Part shown: piece after piece, positions 18,322-26,188 of the stretch | How the letters are laid out: each line of letters starts with the position of its first letter | How positions within the stretch are numbered: position 1 is the stretch's first letter | Source: JAATFS01 sp037145635 | GTDB lineage: Bacteria; Pseudomonadota; Gammaproteobacteria; Xanthomonadales; Xanthomonadaceae | Assembly: GCA_037145635.1 (NCBI GenBank) | Contig: JBBCXB010000005.1 | Location: 414,720 to 478,719, forward strand | Direction: 5' to 3' | Length of the DNA: 64,000 nt | Made by a program: the position numbers and the translations under genes | Notes under the pieces: generated by a model | What the model was told of the DNA's origin: nothing | Databases searched by the model: none | What the model saw: the letters and a program-made list of their open reading frames with translations, nothing else

Positions 18322-19914
18322 TCAGGCGGCCTCGGCGACCGCGCCGGAGGAGGTCGGCGCGGTGCTGCGGATCAGGTGGTCGAAGGCGCTCAACGCGGCC
18401 TTGGAACCCTCGCCCATGGCGATGACGATCTGCTTGTACGGCACCGTGGTGGCGTCGCCCGCGGCGAACACGCCCGGGACGCTGGTCTGGCCGCGGTCGT
18501 CGATCACGATCTCGCCACGCGGCGAAAGCGCCACTGTGCCCTTGAGCCATTCGGTGTTGGGCAGCAGGCCGATCTGCACGAACACGCCCTCCAGCTCCAC
18601 CCGGTGTGTGTCGCCGCCGACGCGGTCCTTGTAGACCAGGCCGGTGACCTTCTGGCCGTCGCCCAGCACCTCGGTGGTCTGCGCGCTGGTCAGGATGCGC
18701 ACGTTCGGCAGGCTGCGCAGCTTGCGCTGCAGGACCTCGTCGGCGCGCAGCTTGTCGTCGAACTCGACCAGGGTGACGTGCGCCACGATGCCGGCCAGGT
18801 CGATCGCCGCTTCCACGCCGGAGTTGCCGCCGCCGATCACCGCCACCCGCTTGCCCTTGAACAGCGGGCCATCGCAGTGCGGGCAGTAGGCCACGCCCTT
18901 GTTGCGGTACTGGTCCTCGCCGGGCACGTTCATCTGCCGCCAGCGCGCGCCGGTGGACAGGATCACGGTGCGGCTCTTCAGCGAGGCGCCGTTGCCGAGC
19001 CTGACCTCGACCAGGCCGTCGGCGCCGGCCGGCAGCAGCTGCTCGGCGCGCTGCAGGTTCATGATGTCCACGTCGTACTGGCGCACGTGCTGTTCCAGCG
19101 CGGCGGCCATCTTCGGGCCTTCGGTCTCCGGCACCGAGATGAAGTTCTCGATCGCCATGGTGTCCAGCACCTGGCCGCCGAAGCGCTCGGCCGCCACGCC
19201 GGTCCGGATGCCCTTGCGTGCGGCGTACACCGCCGCGGCCGCGCCGGCCGGGCCGCCGCCGATCACCAGCACGTCGAACGGCGCCTTCTGCGCGATCGCC
19301 TTGGCGTTGCGGTCCGACGCGGTGGTGTCGAGGCGGGCGACGATCTGCTCCAGGGTCATGCGGCCCTGGTCGAACACCTTGCCGTTGAGATAGACGGTGG
19401 GCACCGACATGATCTGGCGCGATTCCACCTCGTCCTGGAACAGCGCGCCGTCGATGGCCACGTGCTTGATGTTCGGGTTCAGCACCGCGGCCAGGTTAAG
19501 CGCCTGCACCACGTCCGGGCAGTTCTGGCACGAGAGCGAGAAGTAGGTCTCGAAGCGGTACTCGCCCTGCAGGCCCTTGACCTGCTCGATCAGCTCGGCG
19601 GTGGCCTTGGACGGGTGGCCGCCCACCTGCAGCAGCGCCAGCACCAGCGAGGTGAACTCGTGGCCCATCGGCAGGCCGGCGAAACGCAGCGAGATGTCCT
19701 GGCCGGGGCTGCTCAGCGCGAACGAGGGCTTGCGCTCGGCATCGTCGCGCCAGACCTGCAGCGTGATCCGGTCCGAGAGCGCGTCGAGCTCGTTGAGCAG
19801 CTCCAGCATCTCGTGCGACTTGGCGCTGTCGTCGACGGAGGCGTCGATCTGGATCGGCCGGGTGACCTTTTCCAGGTAGGCCTTGAGCTGGGTCTGGAGA
19901 GTGGCGTCCAACAT
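18322..19914 (-). CDS. ahpF: Alkyl hydroperoxide reductase subunit F, 530 aa
   Basis: Flavoprotein that moves electrons from NADH to AhpC. The N-terminal double-thioredoxin domain carries Cys129-Q-N-Cys132, the FAD motif is V-L-V-I-G-G-G-P-A-G near residues 215-224, and the thioredoxin-reductase-type disulfide is Cys344-P-H-Cys347. All four redox cysteines are at standard positions. The C-terminal G-D-A-T-T-V-P FAD motif is present. The ATG at 19914 starts the classical M-L-D-A-T-L-Q-T-Q-L. A 231 bp gap with a strong hairpin separates it from ahpC. Confidence 0.97.
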   Translation of the reverse strand: MLDATLQTQLKAYLEKVTRPIQIDASVDDSAKSHEMLELLNELDALSDRITLQVWRDDAERKPSFALSSPGQDISLRFAGLPMGHEFTSLVLALLQVGGHPSKATAELIEQVKGLQGEYRFETYFSLSCQNCPDVVQALNLAAVLNPNIKHVAIDGALFQDEVESRQIMSVPTVYLNGKVFDQGRMTLEQIVARLDTTASDRNAKAIAQKAPFDVLVIGGGPAGAAAAVYAARKGIRTGVAAERFGGQVLDTMAIENFISVPETEGPKMAAALEQHVRQYDVDIMNLQRAEQLLPAGADGLVEVRLGNGASLKSRTVILSTGARWRQMNVPGEDQYRNKGVAYCPHCDGPLFKGKRVAVIGGGNSGVEAAIDLAGIVAHVTLVEFDDKLRADEVLQRKLRSLPNVRILTSAQTTEVLGDGQKVTGLVYKDRVGGDTHRVELEGVFVQIGLLPNTEWLKGTVALSPRGEIVIDDRGQTSVPGVFAAGDATTVPYKQIVIAMGEGSKAALSAFDHLIRSTAPTSSGAVAEAA

Positions 19915-20105
19915 GGGGGAACTCCTGGGGGGCAAGGGGAGGGTTCGCACGGGGCTGTGCGCTGCTCGGGTGAGGGACCCACGAGCGGGGCGTGGCGCCG
20001 CTGCCGGGGGCAGGGCGCGGAGGGGAGGGGTGAACCGCAGCCGGCGCCTGTGGCGCCGCGGGCGGGCGGTGGCTGGCGGGCGGGCCGGCACCGGCTCCGG
20101 TTCAC

Positions 20106-20133
20106 CCCCGGCCCTGCGCGGGCAGGGCCGGGG
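20106..20133 (-). promoter_or_regulatory. GC hairpin between ahpC and ahpF (possible attenuator)
   Basis: A perfect 12-bp inverted repeat (20106-20117 with 20122-20133, loop GCGG) starts 12 bases after the ahpC stop. It has no T run, so it is not a classical terminator. Its position could stabilise ahpC mRNA or reduce read-through into ahpF and oxyR; this is inference. Confidence 0.5.
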
Positions 20134-20145
20134 ATGACGGGCGGC

Positions 20146-20706
20146 TTAGATCTTGCCGACCAGGTCCAGCGACGGCGCGAGGGTCTTCTCGCCTTCCTTC
20201 CACTTGGCCGGGCAGACCTCGCCCGGGTGGGCGGCGACGTACAGGGCGGCCTTGACCTTGCGCAGCGTGTCGCCGGCCTCGCGGCCGATGCCCTCGGCGG
20301 TGATCTCGACCGACTGGATGACGCCGGCCGGGTCGATGATGAAGGTTCCGCGGTCGGCCAGGCCGGCCGGACGCAGCACCTCGAAGTTCTTCGAGATCTG
20401 GTGGGTCGGGTCGCCGATCATGGCGTACTTGATCTTGCCGATCGCCGGCGAGCTGTCGTGCCACGCCTTGTGCGAGAAATGGGTATCGGTGGACACCGAG
20501 TAGATCTCCACGCCCAGCTTCTGGAACTCGGCGTAGGTGTCGGCCAGGTCCTCCAGCTCGGTCGGGCAGACGAAGGTGAAGTCGGCCGGGTAGAACACGA
20601 CCACGGACCACTTGCCCTTCAGGGTGGCGTCGGAGACCTTGACGAACTCGCCATTCTGGTAGGCATCGGCTTCGAACGGCAGGATTTCGGTATTGATGAC
20701 GGACAT
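20146..20706 (-). CDS. ahpC: Alkyl hydroperoxide peroxidase AhpC (2-Cys peroxiredoxin), 186 aa
   Basis: Reduces hydrogen peroxide and organic peroxides. The peroxidatic Cys47 lies in D-F-T-F-V-C-P-T-E and the resolving Cys165 in P-G-E-V-C-P-A, both at standard AhpC positions. Length matches E. coli AhpC (187). The start at 20706 has AGAGGAAA upstream; an in-frame ATG seven codons earlier is less likely. It is the first gene of the leftward ahpC-ahpF-oxyR block and lies about 48 bases downstream of a good sigma-70 -10 element with an adjoining OxyR-type site. Confidence 0.97.
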   Translation of the reverse strand: MSVINTEILPFEADAYQNGEFVKVSDATLKGKWSVVVFYPADFTFVCPTELEDLADTYAEFQKLGVEIYSVSTDTHFSHKAWHDSSPAIGKIKYAMIGDPTHQISKNFEVLRPAGLADRGTFIIDPAGVIQSVEITAEGIGREAGDTLRKVKAALYVAAHPGEVCPAKWKEGEKTLAPSLDLVGKI

Positions 20707-20754
20707 GGAGTTTCCTCTGGTTGGCAAAGGGGGTCGGGGGATGGAACGAGGGAC

Positions 20755-20783
20755 ATCTTAGGTCGCAGCGATAGATTTCTCAA
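20755..20783 (-). promoter_or_regulatory. Sigma-70-type promoter of ahpC
   Basis: On the minus strand, -35 TTGAGA (20783-20778), a 17-base spacer, then -10 TAAGAT (20760-20755): 4 of 6 and 5 of 6 consensus matches at ideal spacing. The start site would be about 40 bases before the ahpC ATG. The segment is markedly AT-richer than its surroundings. Confidence 0.75.
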
Positions 20784-20820
20784 ATCAATTGATGGAATTG
20801 AATAGATAGTCTATGGCTAT
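20784..20820 (-). promoter_or_regulatory. OxyR-type operator abutting the ahpC -35
   Basis: The OxyR consensus is four ATAG/CTAT elements spaced by seven bases (37 bp). Reading the minus strand from 20820: ATAG, seven bases, CTAT (20809-20806), seven bases, ATTC, seven bases, TGAT, ending exactly at the -35. The distal half is perfect and the proximal half degenerate (2 of 4 bases in each element). Its position next to -35 matches OxyR-activated promoters. Confidence 0.7.
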
Positions 20821-20907
20821 CGAATTCGCAGTCGCGCTCTTTGCTGCGCTGCCGCGTCCCGCTCCCGGGGATAATGGCCGGCCCGTCTTTCGCAAGAGTG
20901 ACCCGCC

Positions 20908-21735
20908 ATGAGTGCATCATCCCCCGACCTGTTGCTGCGGGCCGCACTCGAGCGGGTGGATCGTGCCGATGCCGAGGCCCTGCTGCTGCACGCGCTCGGC
21001 CGCGACCGCGCGTGGCTGTTCGCGCATGGGCGCGATCCGGTGGACGCGGCCGTTGCGGCGCGCTTCCAGGCGCTGCTGGCGCGCCGGGGCGCCGGCGAGC
21101 CGGTGGCCTATCTCACTGGCCGCCGCGGGTTCTGGACGCTGGAGCTGGCGGTGTCGCCGGCCACGCTGATCCCCCGCCCGGAGACGGAGACGCTGGTCGA
21201 GCTGGCGCTGGCGCGGCTGGACGGGGCCGCCGGGCGCCGCGTGGCCGATCTCGGCACCGGCAGCGGCGCGATCGCGCTGGCGCTGGCCTCCGAACGCCCG
21301 CAGGCCGAGGTCGTGGCCACCGACCTCAGCGCCGAGGCCCTGGCAGTGGCCCGCGCCAACGCGGTCGCGCACGCGCTGGACCGGGTGCAGTTCCGCCAGG
21401 GCAGCTGGCTGCAGCCGCTGGCCGGCGAGCGCTTCGACCTGATCGCCAGCAACCCGCCCTACATCGCCGAGGGCGATCCGCACCTGCAACGGGGCGACCT
21501 GCGCCACGAGCCCCCCGCGGCGCTGGCGTCCGGCCCGGACGGGCTGGACGCCATCCGCGAGATCGCCTCCGGCGCCCCCGCGCACCTGCGTCCCGGCGGC
21601 TGGCTGCTGTTCGAGCACGGCTGGGACCAGGGCGCGGCGGTGGCCGCGCACCTGCGTGGCTGCGGCTTCGCCGAGGTCGCCACCCACCCGGACCTGGAGC
21701 AGCGCGACCGGGTCACGCTGGGGCGGTGGCTCTAG
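20908..21735 (+). CDS. prmC: Release-factor glutamine methyltransferase PrmC, 275 aa
   Basis: SAM-dependent N5-glutamine methyltransferase that modifies the GGQ glutamine of RF1/RF2. The catalytic N-P-P-Y is at residues 182-185 and the SAM loop D-L-G-T-G-S-G at 114-120; a P-R-P-E-T-E motif at 89-94 is typical of PrmC/HemK. Length is normal. It is divergent from ahpC across 201 bp that hold the OxyR-type site. Its likely substrate prfA is also in this window (53636-54721) but not linked to it. Confidence 0.95.
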   Translation: MSASSPDLLLRAALERVDRADAEALLLHALGRDRAWLFAHGRDPVDAAVAARFQALLARRGAGEPVAYLTGRRGFWTLELAVSPATLIPRPETETLVELALARLDGAAGRRVADLGTGSGAIALALASERPQAEVVATDLSAEALAVARANAVAHALDRVQFRQGSWLQPLAGERFDLIASNPPYIAEGDPHLQRGDLRHEPPAALASGPDGLDAIREIASGAPAHLRPGGWLLFEHGWDQGAAVAAHLRGCGFAEVATHPDLEQRDRVTLGRWL

Positions 21736-21830
21736 GCAGGGGTGGATCGACAGGCAGTGCAATGGCGCAGCAGTGGATAAGCCGCCAGGCAGAGCCATGT
21801 AAGCACGCAGGCGGGCGGAAACAAAGCTCC

Positions 21831-22193
21831 CGGTTCCGCTACGGCAGCCCTCTGTGCAGAGGAGCCCGCGGGTGCTGGGCAGGACCTTCCACGACAGGAA
21901 TGTCGTGGAAGAGCCCTCATGGATGGGTTCACGGCGTGTCCTGGCCCGGCATCCGCGGGCCGCTCCCGTGCAGGCAAACGAGGCGCTAATCGCAGATCCT
22001 CGACGCAACGGAAGGCTGTGCGCATCGGCATGATCACTTGCTTCGGCGGGGGCGCCAGCGTGACCGGGGACAGGCTCCTCGGCTCGGGCGGACATCCTGT
22101 CCGACTCGCCGCCGCGGCACATCCCTGTGCCGCTCTCCGCCTATCCCCGGCCACGCTGTCGCCTCGGCCAGTCGCTGCAATGGCTGCGGAGGC
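21831..22193. repeat. Composite palindromic repeat, copy 1 (about 363 bp)
   Basis: Aligns with copy 2 at 22451-22819 with an offset drifting from 620 to 626 bases, so only a few small indels. The inner hairpin CTTCCACGACA/TGTCGTGGAAG is at 21886-21896 and 21901-21911, within an imperfect outer stem. A second module has GGACAGG (22068-22074) pairing with CCTGTCC (22096-22102). Confidence 0.85.
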
Positions 22194-22322
22194 GGATGGC
22201 GGATGCTTCATGCAGCAATGCGATCTTGCCGTCGTACAGCCGGACTGCCTCGCAAGGTCCAGGTCATCAGCCCTTGGCTGAAGAAAGTTGGTAGTTGGCT
22301 GGCTTATGGCTTCTGCTTTCGA

Positions 22323-22350
22323 CCGTCAGCCGTCAGCCGTCAGCCGTCAG
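22323..22350. repeat. Tandem heptamer CCGTCAG, four perfect copies
   Basis: Four exact 7-bp units in a row, followed after one base by a different heptamer array. Both lie between the two composite palindromic copies. Confidence 0.9.
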
Positions 22351-22351
22351 T

Positions 22352-22372
22352 TGATAGCTGATAGCTGATAGC
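22352..22372. repeat. Tandem heptamer TGATAGC, three perfect copies
   Basis: Three exact 7-bp units directly after the CCGTCAG array. The unit is AT-richer than the genome average and contains alternating GATAGC. Confidence 0.88.
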
Positions 22373-22450
22373 GCCTCGCTCTTGCCTCTTGGCGGTTTAG
22401 CTGTTCGCCATCAGAGATTGTAGAAACACGGGCGTTTGGAATCGATGCCT

Positions 22451-22819
22451 TCCGTTCCGCCAAACCGGCCATCTATGCAGAGGGGTCCGTGGGTGCCGGG
22501 GCAGGACCTTCCACGACATGGATGTCGTGGAAGAGCCCCCAGGGACGGGTTCACGGCGTGTCCTGCCCCGGCACCCGCGGACCGCTCCCACGCCGACAAA
22601 CGAGGCGCCCATCGCACACCTTCTTCGCAATGGAAATGCTTGGCACATCGACAGGGTCACCGGCTCCGGCAGGGGGCGCCAGCGTGGCCGGGACAGGCTC
22701 CTCGGCTCGGGCGGACATCCTGTCCGACTCGCCGCCGCGGCACATCCGGAGTGTGGCTCTCCGCCTATCCCACCGGCCATGCTGACGCCTCGGCCAGTCA
22801 CTTCAAAGGCTGCGGAGGC
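22451..22819. repeat. Composite palindromic repeat, copy 2 (about 369 bp)
   Basis: The better-preserved copy. A perfect 16-bp outer stem (22491-22506 with 22561-22576) encloses a perfect 12-bp inner hairpin (22508-22519 with 22522-22533) that has only two loop bases. A second module downstream has GGACAGG at 22691-22697 and CCTGTCC at 22719-22725. Elements of this look are scattered between genes in Xanthomonadaceae and often yield spurious annotated proteins; that is recollection, not a search. Confidence 0.85.
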
Positions 22820-22880
22820 TGGTAGCTGAGGCTTCCTGCAGCCTAATAGCCCAACAGCCAGACAGTCATCCAGACCCCTC

Positions 22881-23024
22881 AGGCCCTCAGGCCCTCAGGC
22901 CCTCAGACCCTCAGACCCTCAGACCCCCAGACCCCCAGACCCCCAGACCCCCAGACCCCCAGACCCCCAGACCCCCAGACCCCCAGACCCTCAGGCCCTC
23001 AGACCCTCAGACCCCCAAGCCCCC
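22881..23024. repeat. Octamer minisatellite AGACCCCC-type, 18 units
   Basis: Eighteen contiguous 8-bp units of consensus A-G-R-C-C-C-Y-C: five variant units, eight identical AGACCCCC units (22921-22984), then five variants. Variants sit at the edges and the core is uniform, as expected for recent slippage. The array ends 126 bases before the pip start. Confidence 0.95.
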
Positions 23025-23149
23025 AGATAGCCGGGTCCGGGCAGCCGGAAAATCCAGCCCTGCGCCGGACCTGTCGTCAGGCGGCCGGCTCCGGCGTGGC
23101 CGCGCAGCGGCTGGCTACAATGCGATCCCTACCCGAGAAGGATCGCCGC

Positions 23150-24091
23150 ATGCGCACGCTCTACCCGCCGATCGAACCGTTCAACACCGGAACGCTCAAG
23201 GTCGACGACCGCCATACCCTGTATTTCGAGGAGTGCGGCAATCCGGAGGGCAAGCCGGTGGTCCTGCTGCATGGCGGGCCCGGCGGCGGCATCAGTGCCA
23301 AGATGCGCCGCTTCCACGATCCGGCCAGGTACCGCATCGTGCTGTTCGACCAGCGCGGCTCGGGCCGGTCCACCCCGCACGCGGACCTGGTCGACAACAC
23401 CACCTGGGACCTGGTCGCCGATATCGAGCGGCTGCGCGAACACCTGCGCATCGCGCGCTGGCAGGTGTTCGGCGGCAGCTGGGGTTCGACCCTGTCGCTG
23501 GCCTATGCCCAGACCCATCCGGGCAAGGTCACCGAACTGGTGCTGCGCGGCATCTTCCTGCTGCGGCGCTGGGAGCTGGAGTGGTTCTACCAGGAGGGCG
23601 CCAGCCGGCTGTTCCCGGACGCGTGGGAGCACTACGTGAACGCGATTCCGCCGGAGGAGCGGGGCGACCTGATCGCCGCGTTCCACCGCCGCCTCACCAG
23701 CGACGACGAGGCCACGCGCCTGGCCGCGGCGCGGGCCTGGAGCGTGTGGGAAGGGGCCACCAGCTTCCTGCACGTGGACCAGGACTTCGTCAGCGGGCAC
23801 GAGGACGCGCAGTTCGCGCTGGCGTTCGCACGCATCGAGAACCACTACTTCGTCAACCGCGGCTTCTTCGAGGTCGAAGGCCAGCTGCTGCGCGACGCGC
23901 ACCGCATCGCCGATGTTCCCGGCGTGATCGTGCAGGGCCGCTACGACGTGGTGTGCCCGCTGCAGAGCGCCTGGGACCTGCACAAGGCCTGGCCCAAGGC
24001 GACGCTGGAGATCTGCCCGGCCGCGGGCCATTCGGCGTTCGAGCGCGAGACCACCGACGCGCTGGTCCGCGCCACCGACGCGTTCGCCTGA
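23150..24091 (+). CDS. pip: Proline iminopeptidase, 313 aa
   Basis: Alpha/beta-hydrolase of family S33 that removes N-terminal proline. The oxyanion motif H-G-G-P-G-G-G is at residues 41-47 and the nucleophile elbow G-G-S-W-G-S at 108-113 (Ser110). The acid is in Q-G-R-Y-D-V-V-C-P and the His in A-A-G-H-S-A-F-E near the C-terminus, so the triad is complete. The start at 23150 gives the family N-terminus M-R-T-L-Y-P-P-I-E-P. The octamer array lies just upstream, so its promoter must be between 23025 and 23150 or in the repeats. Confidence 0.95.
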   Translation: MRTLYPPIEPFNTGTLKVDDRHTLYFEECGNPEGKPVVLLHGGPGGGISAKMRRFHDPARYRIVLFDQRGSGRSTPHADLVDNTTWDLVADIERLREHLRIARWQVFGGSWGSTLSLAYAQTHPGKVTELVLRGIFLLRRWELEWFYQEGASRLFPDAWEHYVNAIPPEERGDLIAAFHRRLTSDDEATRLAAARAWSVWEGATSFLHVDQDFVSGHEDAQFALAFARIENHYFVNRGFFEVEGQLLRDAHRIADVPGVIVQGRYDVVCPLQSAWDLHKAWPKATLEICPAAGHSAFERETTDALVRATDAFA

Positions 24092-24266
24092 GCCTGCCGG
24101 TAGCGGCGGGCGGCGCCCGCCATGGGTCGGATGGCCCGCAGGCCGGCGGGCGGCGGCGCGAGGTCGGCCTGCCGGCAGGCGCGGCCCGCCCCGCCGGCCA
24201 GGCCCTGGCGGGACGGCCCCGGCGGGACGACGGCCGCGGGCCCGGAGGTCGGTTCCCGGGTCGGCG

Positions 24267-24995
24267 CTAGCGGGCGTGCGCGGCGTCGGCGCCGCGGTGG
24301 TAGACGCGCTCGACCTCGAAGGCGGCGCCGGCGTGCGCGGCGCCCGGCGGCTCGGCCCGGACCCGCACCCGCAGCGTGTCCGGGTCCTGCGGATCGCGCA
24401 CGTAGCGGTAGGTCACGTGGATGCCGTTGCTGGTGTCGATCTGCACCGACATGCCGTCGGCGCCGTCGTGCAGCGCGGCCTGCACCCCGGGGGCGATCTG
24501 CACCGCCGCGCCGGACAGCGGCAGCATCACCACCGCGCCGCTGTCGCGACGGCCGAACACCACCGACTCGCGGCTGCGATACAGCAGCAGGGTGTCGGTC
24601 AGCGGCGCGGCGAATTCCATCTCCGGGCGCACCAGCACCATCGTTCCTCCGCCGGCACGTTCGCCCGGCCCGCCGTGGCCGCCGCCGGGACCGCCTCCGC
24701 CGCCCGGGCCGCCGGCGCCGCCATCCGGCGGGGAGCCGCCCGCGCCCGGGCCGCCGCCGTCCGGCGGGCCCATGGCGTCGCCGCCGGGACCGCCGCCCGC
24801 GGGACGGCCGGCCCCGCGGGCCAGGCGCGGGGCCGCACGCCGGGCGGCCTTCTCGGCCGCCTTTTCAGCCTTGCGGTTGGCGTGCGCATCGGCCTGCCAG
24901 GTCGCGGGTGGGTCGGTGGCGACCGGCTGCGCCATCAGCGGAGCGGCCGCGAGCACCAGCAGCAGGAGGGGCAGGGACGAGCGGCGAACGGACAC
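24267..24995 (-). CDS. Exported Gly/Pro-rich protein, 242 aa, function unknown
   Basis: Not recognised. It has a signal peptide (about 22 residues, ending M-A-Q), then a Lys/Ala/Arg-rich helical stretch (about 40-60), and a low-complexity Gly/Pro/Asp region at about 60-118 made of G-G-P-G-G and P-P-D-G-G units. The C-terminal 125 residues look like an ordered beta-rich domain (L-L-L-Y-R-S-R-E-S-V-V-F-G-R-R-D-S-G-A-V-V-M-type strands). The start at 24995 leads directly into the signal peptide. The Gly-rich tract is probably a flexible linker or surface segment; the C-terminal domain would decide the role. Confidence 0.68.
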   Translation of the reverse strand: MSVRRSSLPLLLLVLAAAPLMAQPVATDPPATWQADAHANRKAEKAAEKAARRAAPRLARGAGRPAGGGPGGDAMGPPDGGGPGAGGSPPDGGAGGPGGGGGPGGGHGGPGERAGGGTMVLVRPEMEFAAPLTDTLLLYRSRESVVFGRRDSGAVVMLPLSGAAVQIAPGVQAALHDGADGMSVQIDTSNGIHVTYRYVRDPQDPDTLRVRVRAEPPGAAHAGAAFEVERVYHRGADAAHAR

Positions 24996-25228
24996 GGCGG
25001 AATTCCGGCAGGGCGATGCGCCGGGATGCTAGGCCACCCCGGTGGCGCGGCCTTGCCGCGGGCTGACATCGGCGGCCATGGCGACGCGGTACACGGGCCG
25101 CTCGGGATGCGTGCGGTCGGGGCGGGCCGCCCGTTCCAGCCGGGTGATCGAGGCCGGCGCCGGGACGCGCGCGCACGGGGCCGGCACGGCCGTCCCGCGC
25201 GTGCCGCGGGGCGGTATCGCCGCAGCGG
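24996..25228. other. Intergenic stretch, nothing recognised
   Basis: 233 bp between two leftward genes. It is GC-rich, with no T-run terminator, tRNA or repeat seen. It should hold the promoter of the Gly/Pro-rich protein gene. Confidence 0.4.
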
Positions 25229-26119
25229 CTACAGCGGCAGGTCTTCGCGCTGCGGGGCGGCGAACCGCTGGCCTGCCGCTGCCGGCGCGGCGGGCCGGGG
25301 GTCCAGCGTGGCGGTCGCGCACTCCTCGGTCCACACCACGAACGATTCCAGGGTGTTGTAACCGAAGGTGTTGCTGAGCGCGACATCGGCCGCGTCGCGG
25401 CCGCGGGCCATCAGCACCCGGCCGATGCGCGGCAGGTTGTGGCGCGCGTCGAAGGTGTACCAGGTGCCGTCCAGGAACGCCTCGAACCAGCCGGAGAAAT
25501 CCATCGGCGCCGCCGAGGCCGGCACCCCGATGTCGCCGAGGTAGCCGGTGCAGTAGCGCGCCGGGATGTTCATGCAGCGGCACAGCGCGATCGCCGCATG
25601 CGCGAAGTCGCGGCACACGCCGCGGCCTTCCTGCAGCGCCTCGGCCGCGCTCTTGGTCGGCCGTGCGTGCTCGTAGCCGAACTCGATCTGCGCATGCACG
25701 TAGTCGCAGATCGCCTGGACCCGTGCCCAGCCGGTCGGCGCGTTGCCGAACAGGTCCCAGGCCATGCCGCTGAGCAGGTCGGTCTCGCAGTAGCGGCTGC
25801 CGAGCAGGTAGACCAGGGTGTCGTCGGGCAGGTCCTGCACCGGCACCTGCGCGGCGTCGTAGCGGTACTGGTCGGGCAGGCCGCTGTCGCGGACCACCGC
25901 GTCGAAGTGGAAGGTCAGCGGCCCGGCCGGCGCCAGCAGCCGCGTGCAGGTGTTGCCGAAGCCGTCGCGGTACTGCCGCAGCGGCAGCTCGGGCGTGGTC
26001 CGCAGCGCCTGGCCGATGACCACGTCGGTGCGGCGGCTGTCGTGCAGGTCCAGCGTGGCCAGGATCGGCGTCGGCTGCAGGAAGCGGTAGCGGATCTCGT
26101 AGCCCAGACGGATGAGCAT
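25229..26119 (-). CDS. Transglutaminase-like (bacterial) cysteine protease-fold protein, 296 aa
   Basis: Transglutaminase-core protein with the bacterial N-terminal beta domain (residues 1-140: L-I-R-L-G-Y-E-I-R-Y and so on). The nucleophile motif G-R-G-V-C-R-D-F-A-H near residue 168 and the following F-D-A-R-H-N segment are clear. Where classical members have His in a G-H-A-W context this one reads D-F-S-G-W-F-E-A, so the catalytic His may be the one in D-A-R-H-N, as I recall for this subgroup. There is no signal peptide. The ATG at 26119 is the family-like N-terminus. Substrate unknown. Confidence 0.82.
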   Translation of the reverse strand: MLIRLGYEIRYRFLQPTPILATLDLHDSRRTDVVIGQALRTTPELPLRQYRDGFGNTCTRLLAPAGPLTFHFDAVVRDSGLPDQYRYDAAQVPVQDLPDDTLVYLLGSRYCETDLLSGMAWDLFGNAPTGWARVQAICDYVHAQIEFGYEHARPTKSAAEALQEGRGVCRDFAHAAIALCRCMNIPARYCTGYLGDIGVPASAAPMDFSGWFEAFLDGTWYTFDARHNLPRIGRVLMARGRDAADVALSNTFGYNTLESFVVWTEECATATLDPRPAAPAAAGQRFAAPQREDLPL

Positions 26120-26188
26120 GGGGGGTTCCGTGGCGGGAGGCGGGACCGACGTGGCCCCGCGGTCCCCCGAGAGTGCGCCCACCGGCGT

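Larger units (their letters stand above)
21736..23149. other. Gene-free repeat island between prmC and pip (1.4 kb)
   Basis: No credible gene lies here. It holds two copies of a palindromic composite element (21831-22193, 22451-22819), two 7-bp tandem arrays (22323-22350, 22352-22372) and an 18-unit octamer array (22881-23024). Apparent frames through the composite copies are shadows of the palindromes, read in several frames on both strands. Confidence 0.85.

Noticed and set aside
22436..22829. Several overlapping small frames in the repeat island on both strands
   Set aside because: They read through the palindromic element in multiple frames, have no ribosome sites, and repeat the same stem in protein form; treated as spurious.
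22881..23024. CRISPR-like array in the octamer region
   Set aside because: Units are 8 bp and contiguous with no spacers and no cas genes nearby, so it is a tandem minisatellite.
24092..24266. GC-rich gap after pip with small GCGGGC/GCCCGC stems
   Set aside because: Short stems of this kind arise by chance in this base composition and no T run follows.
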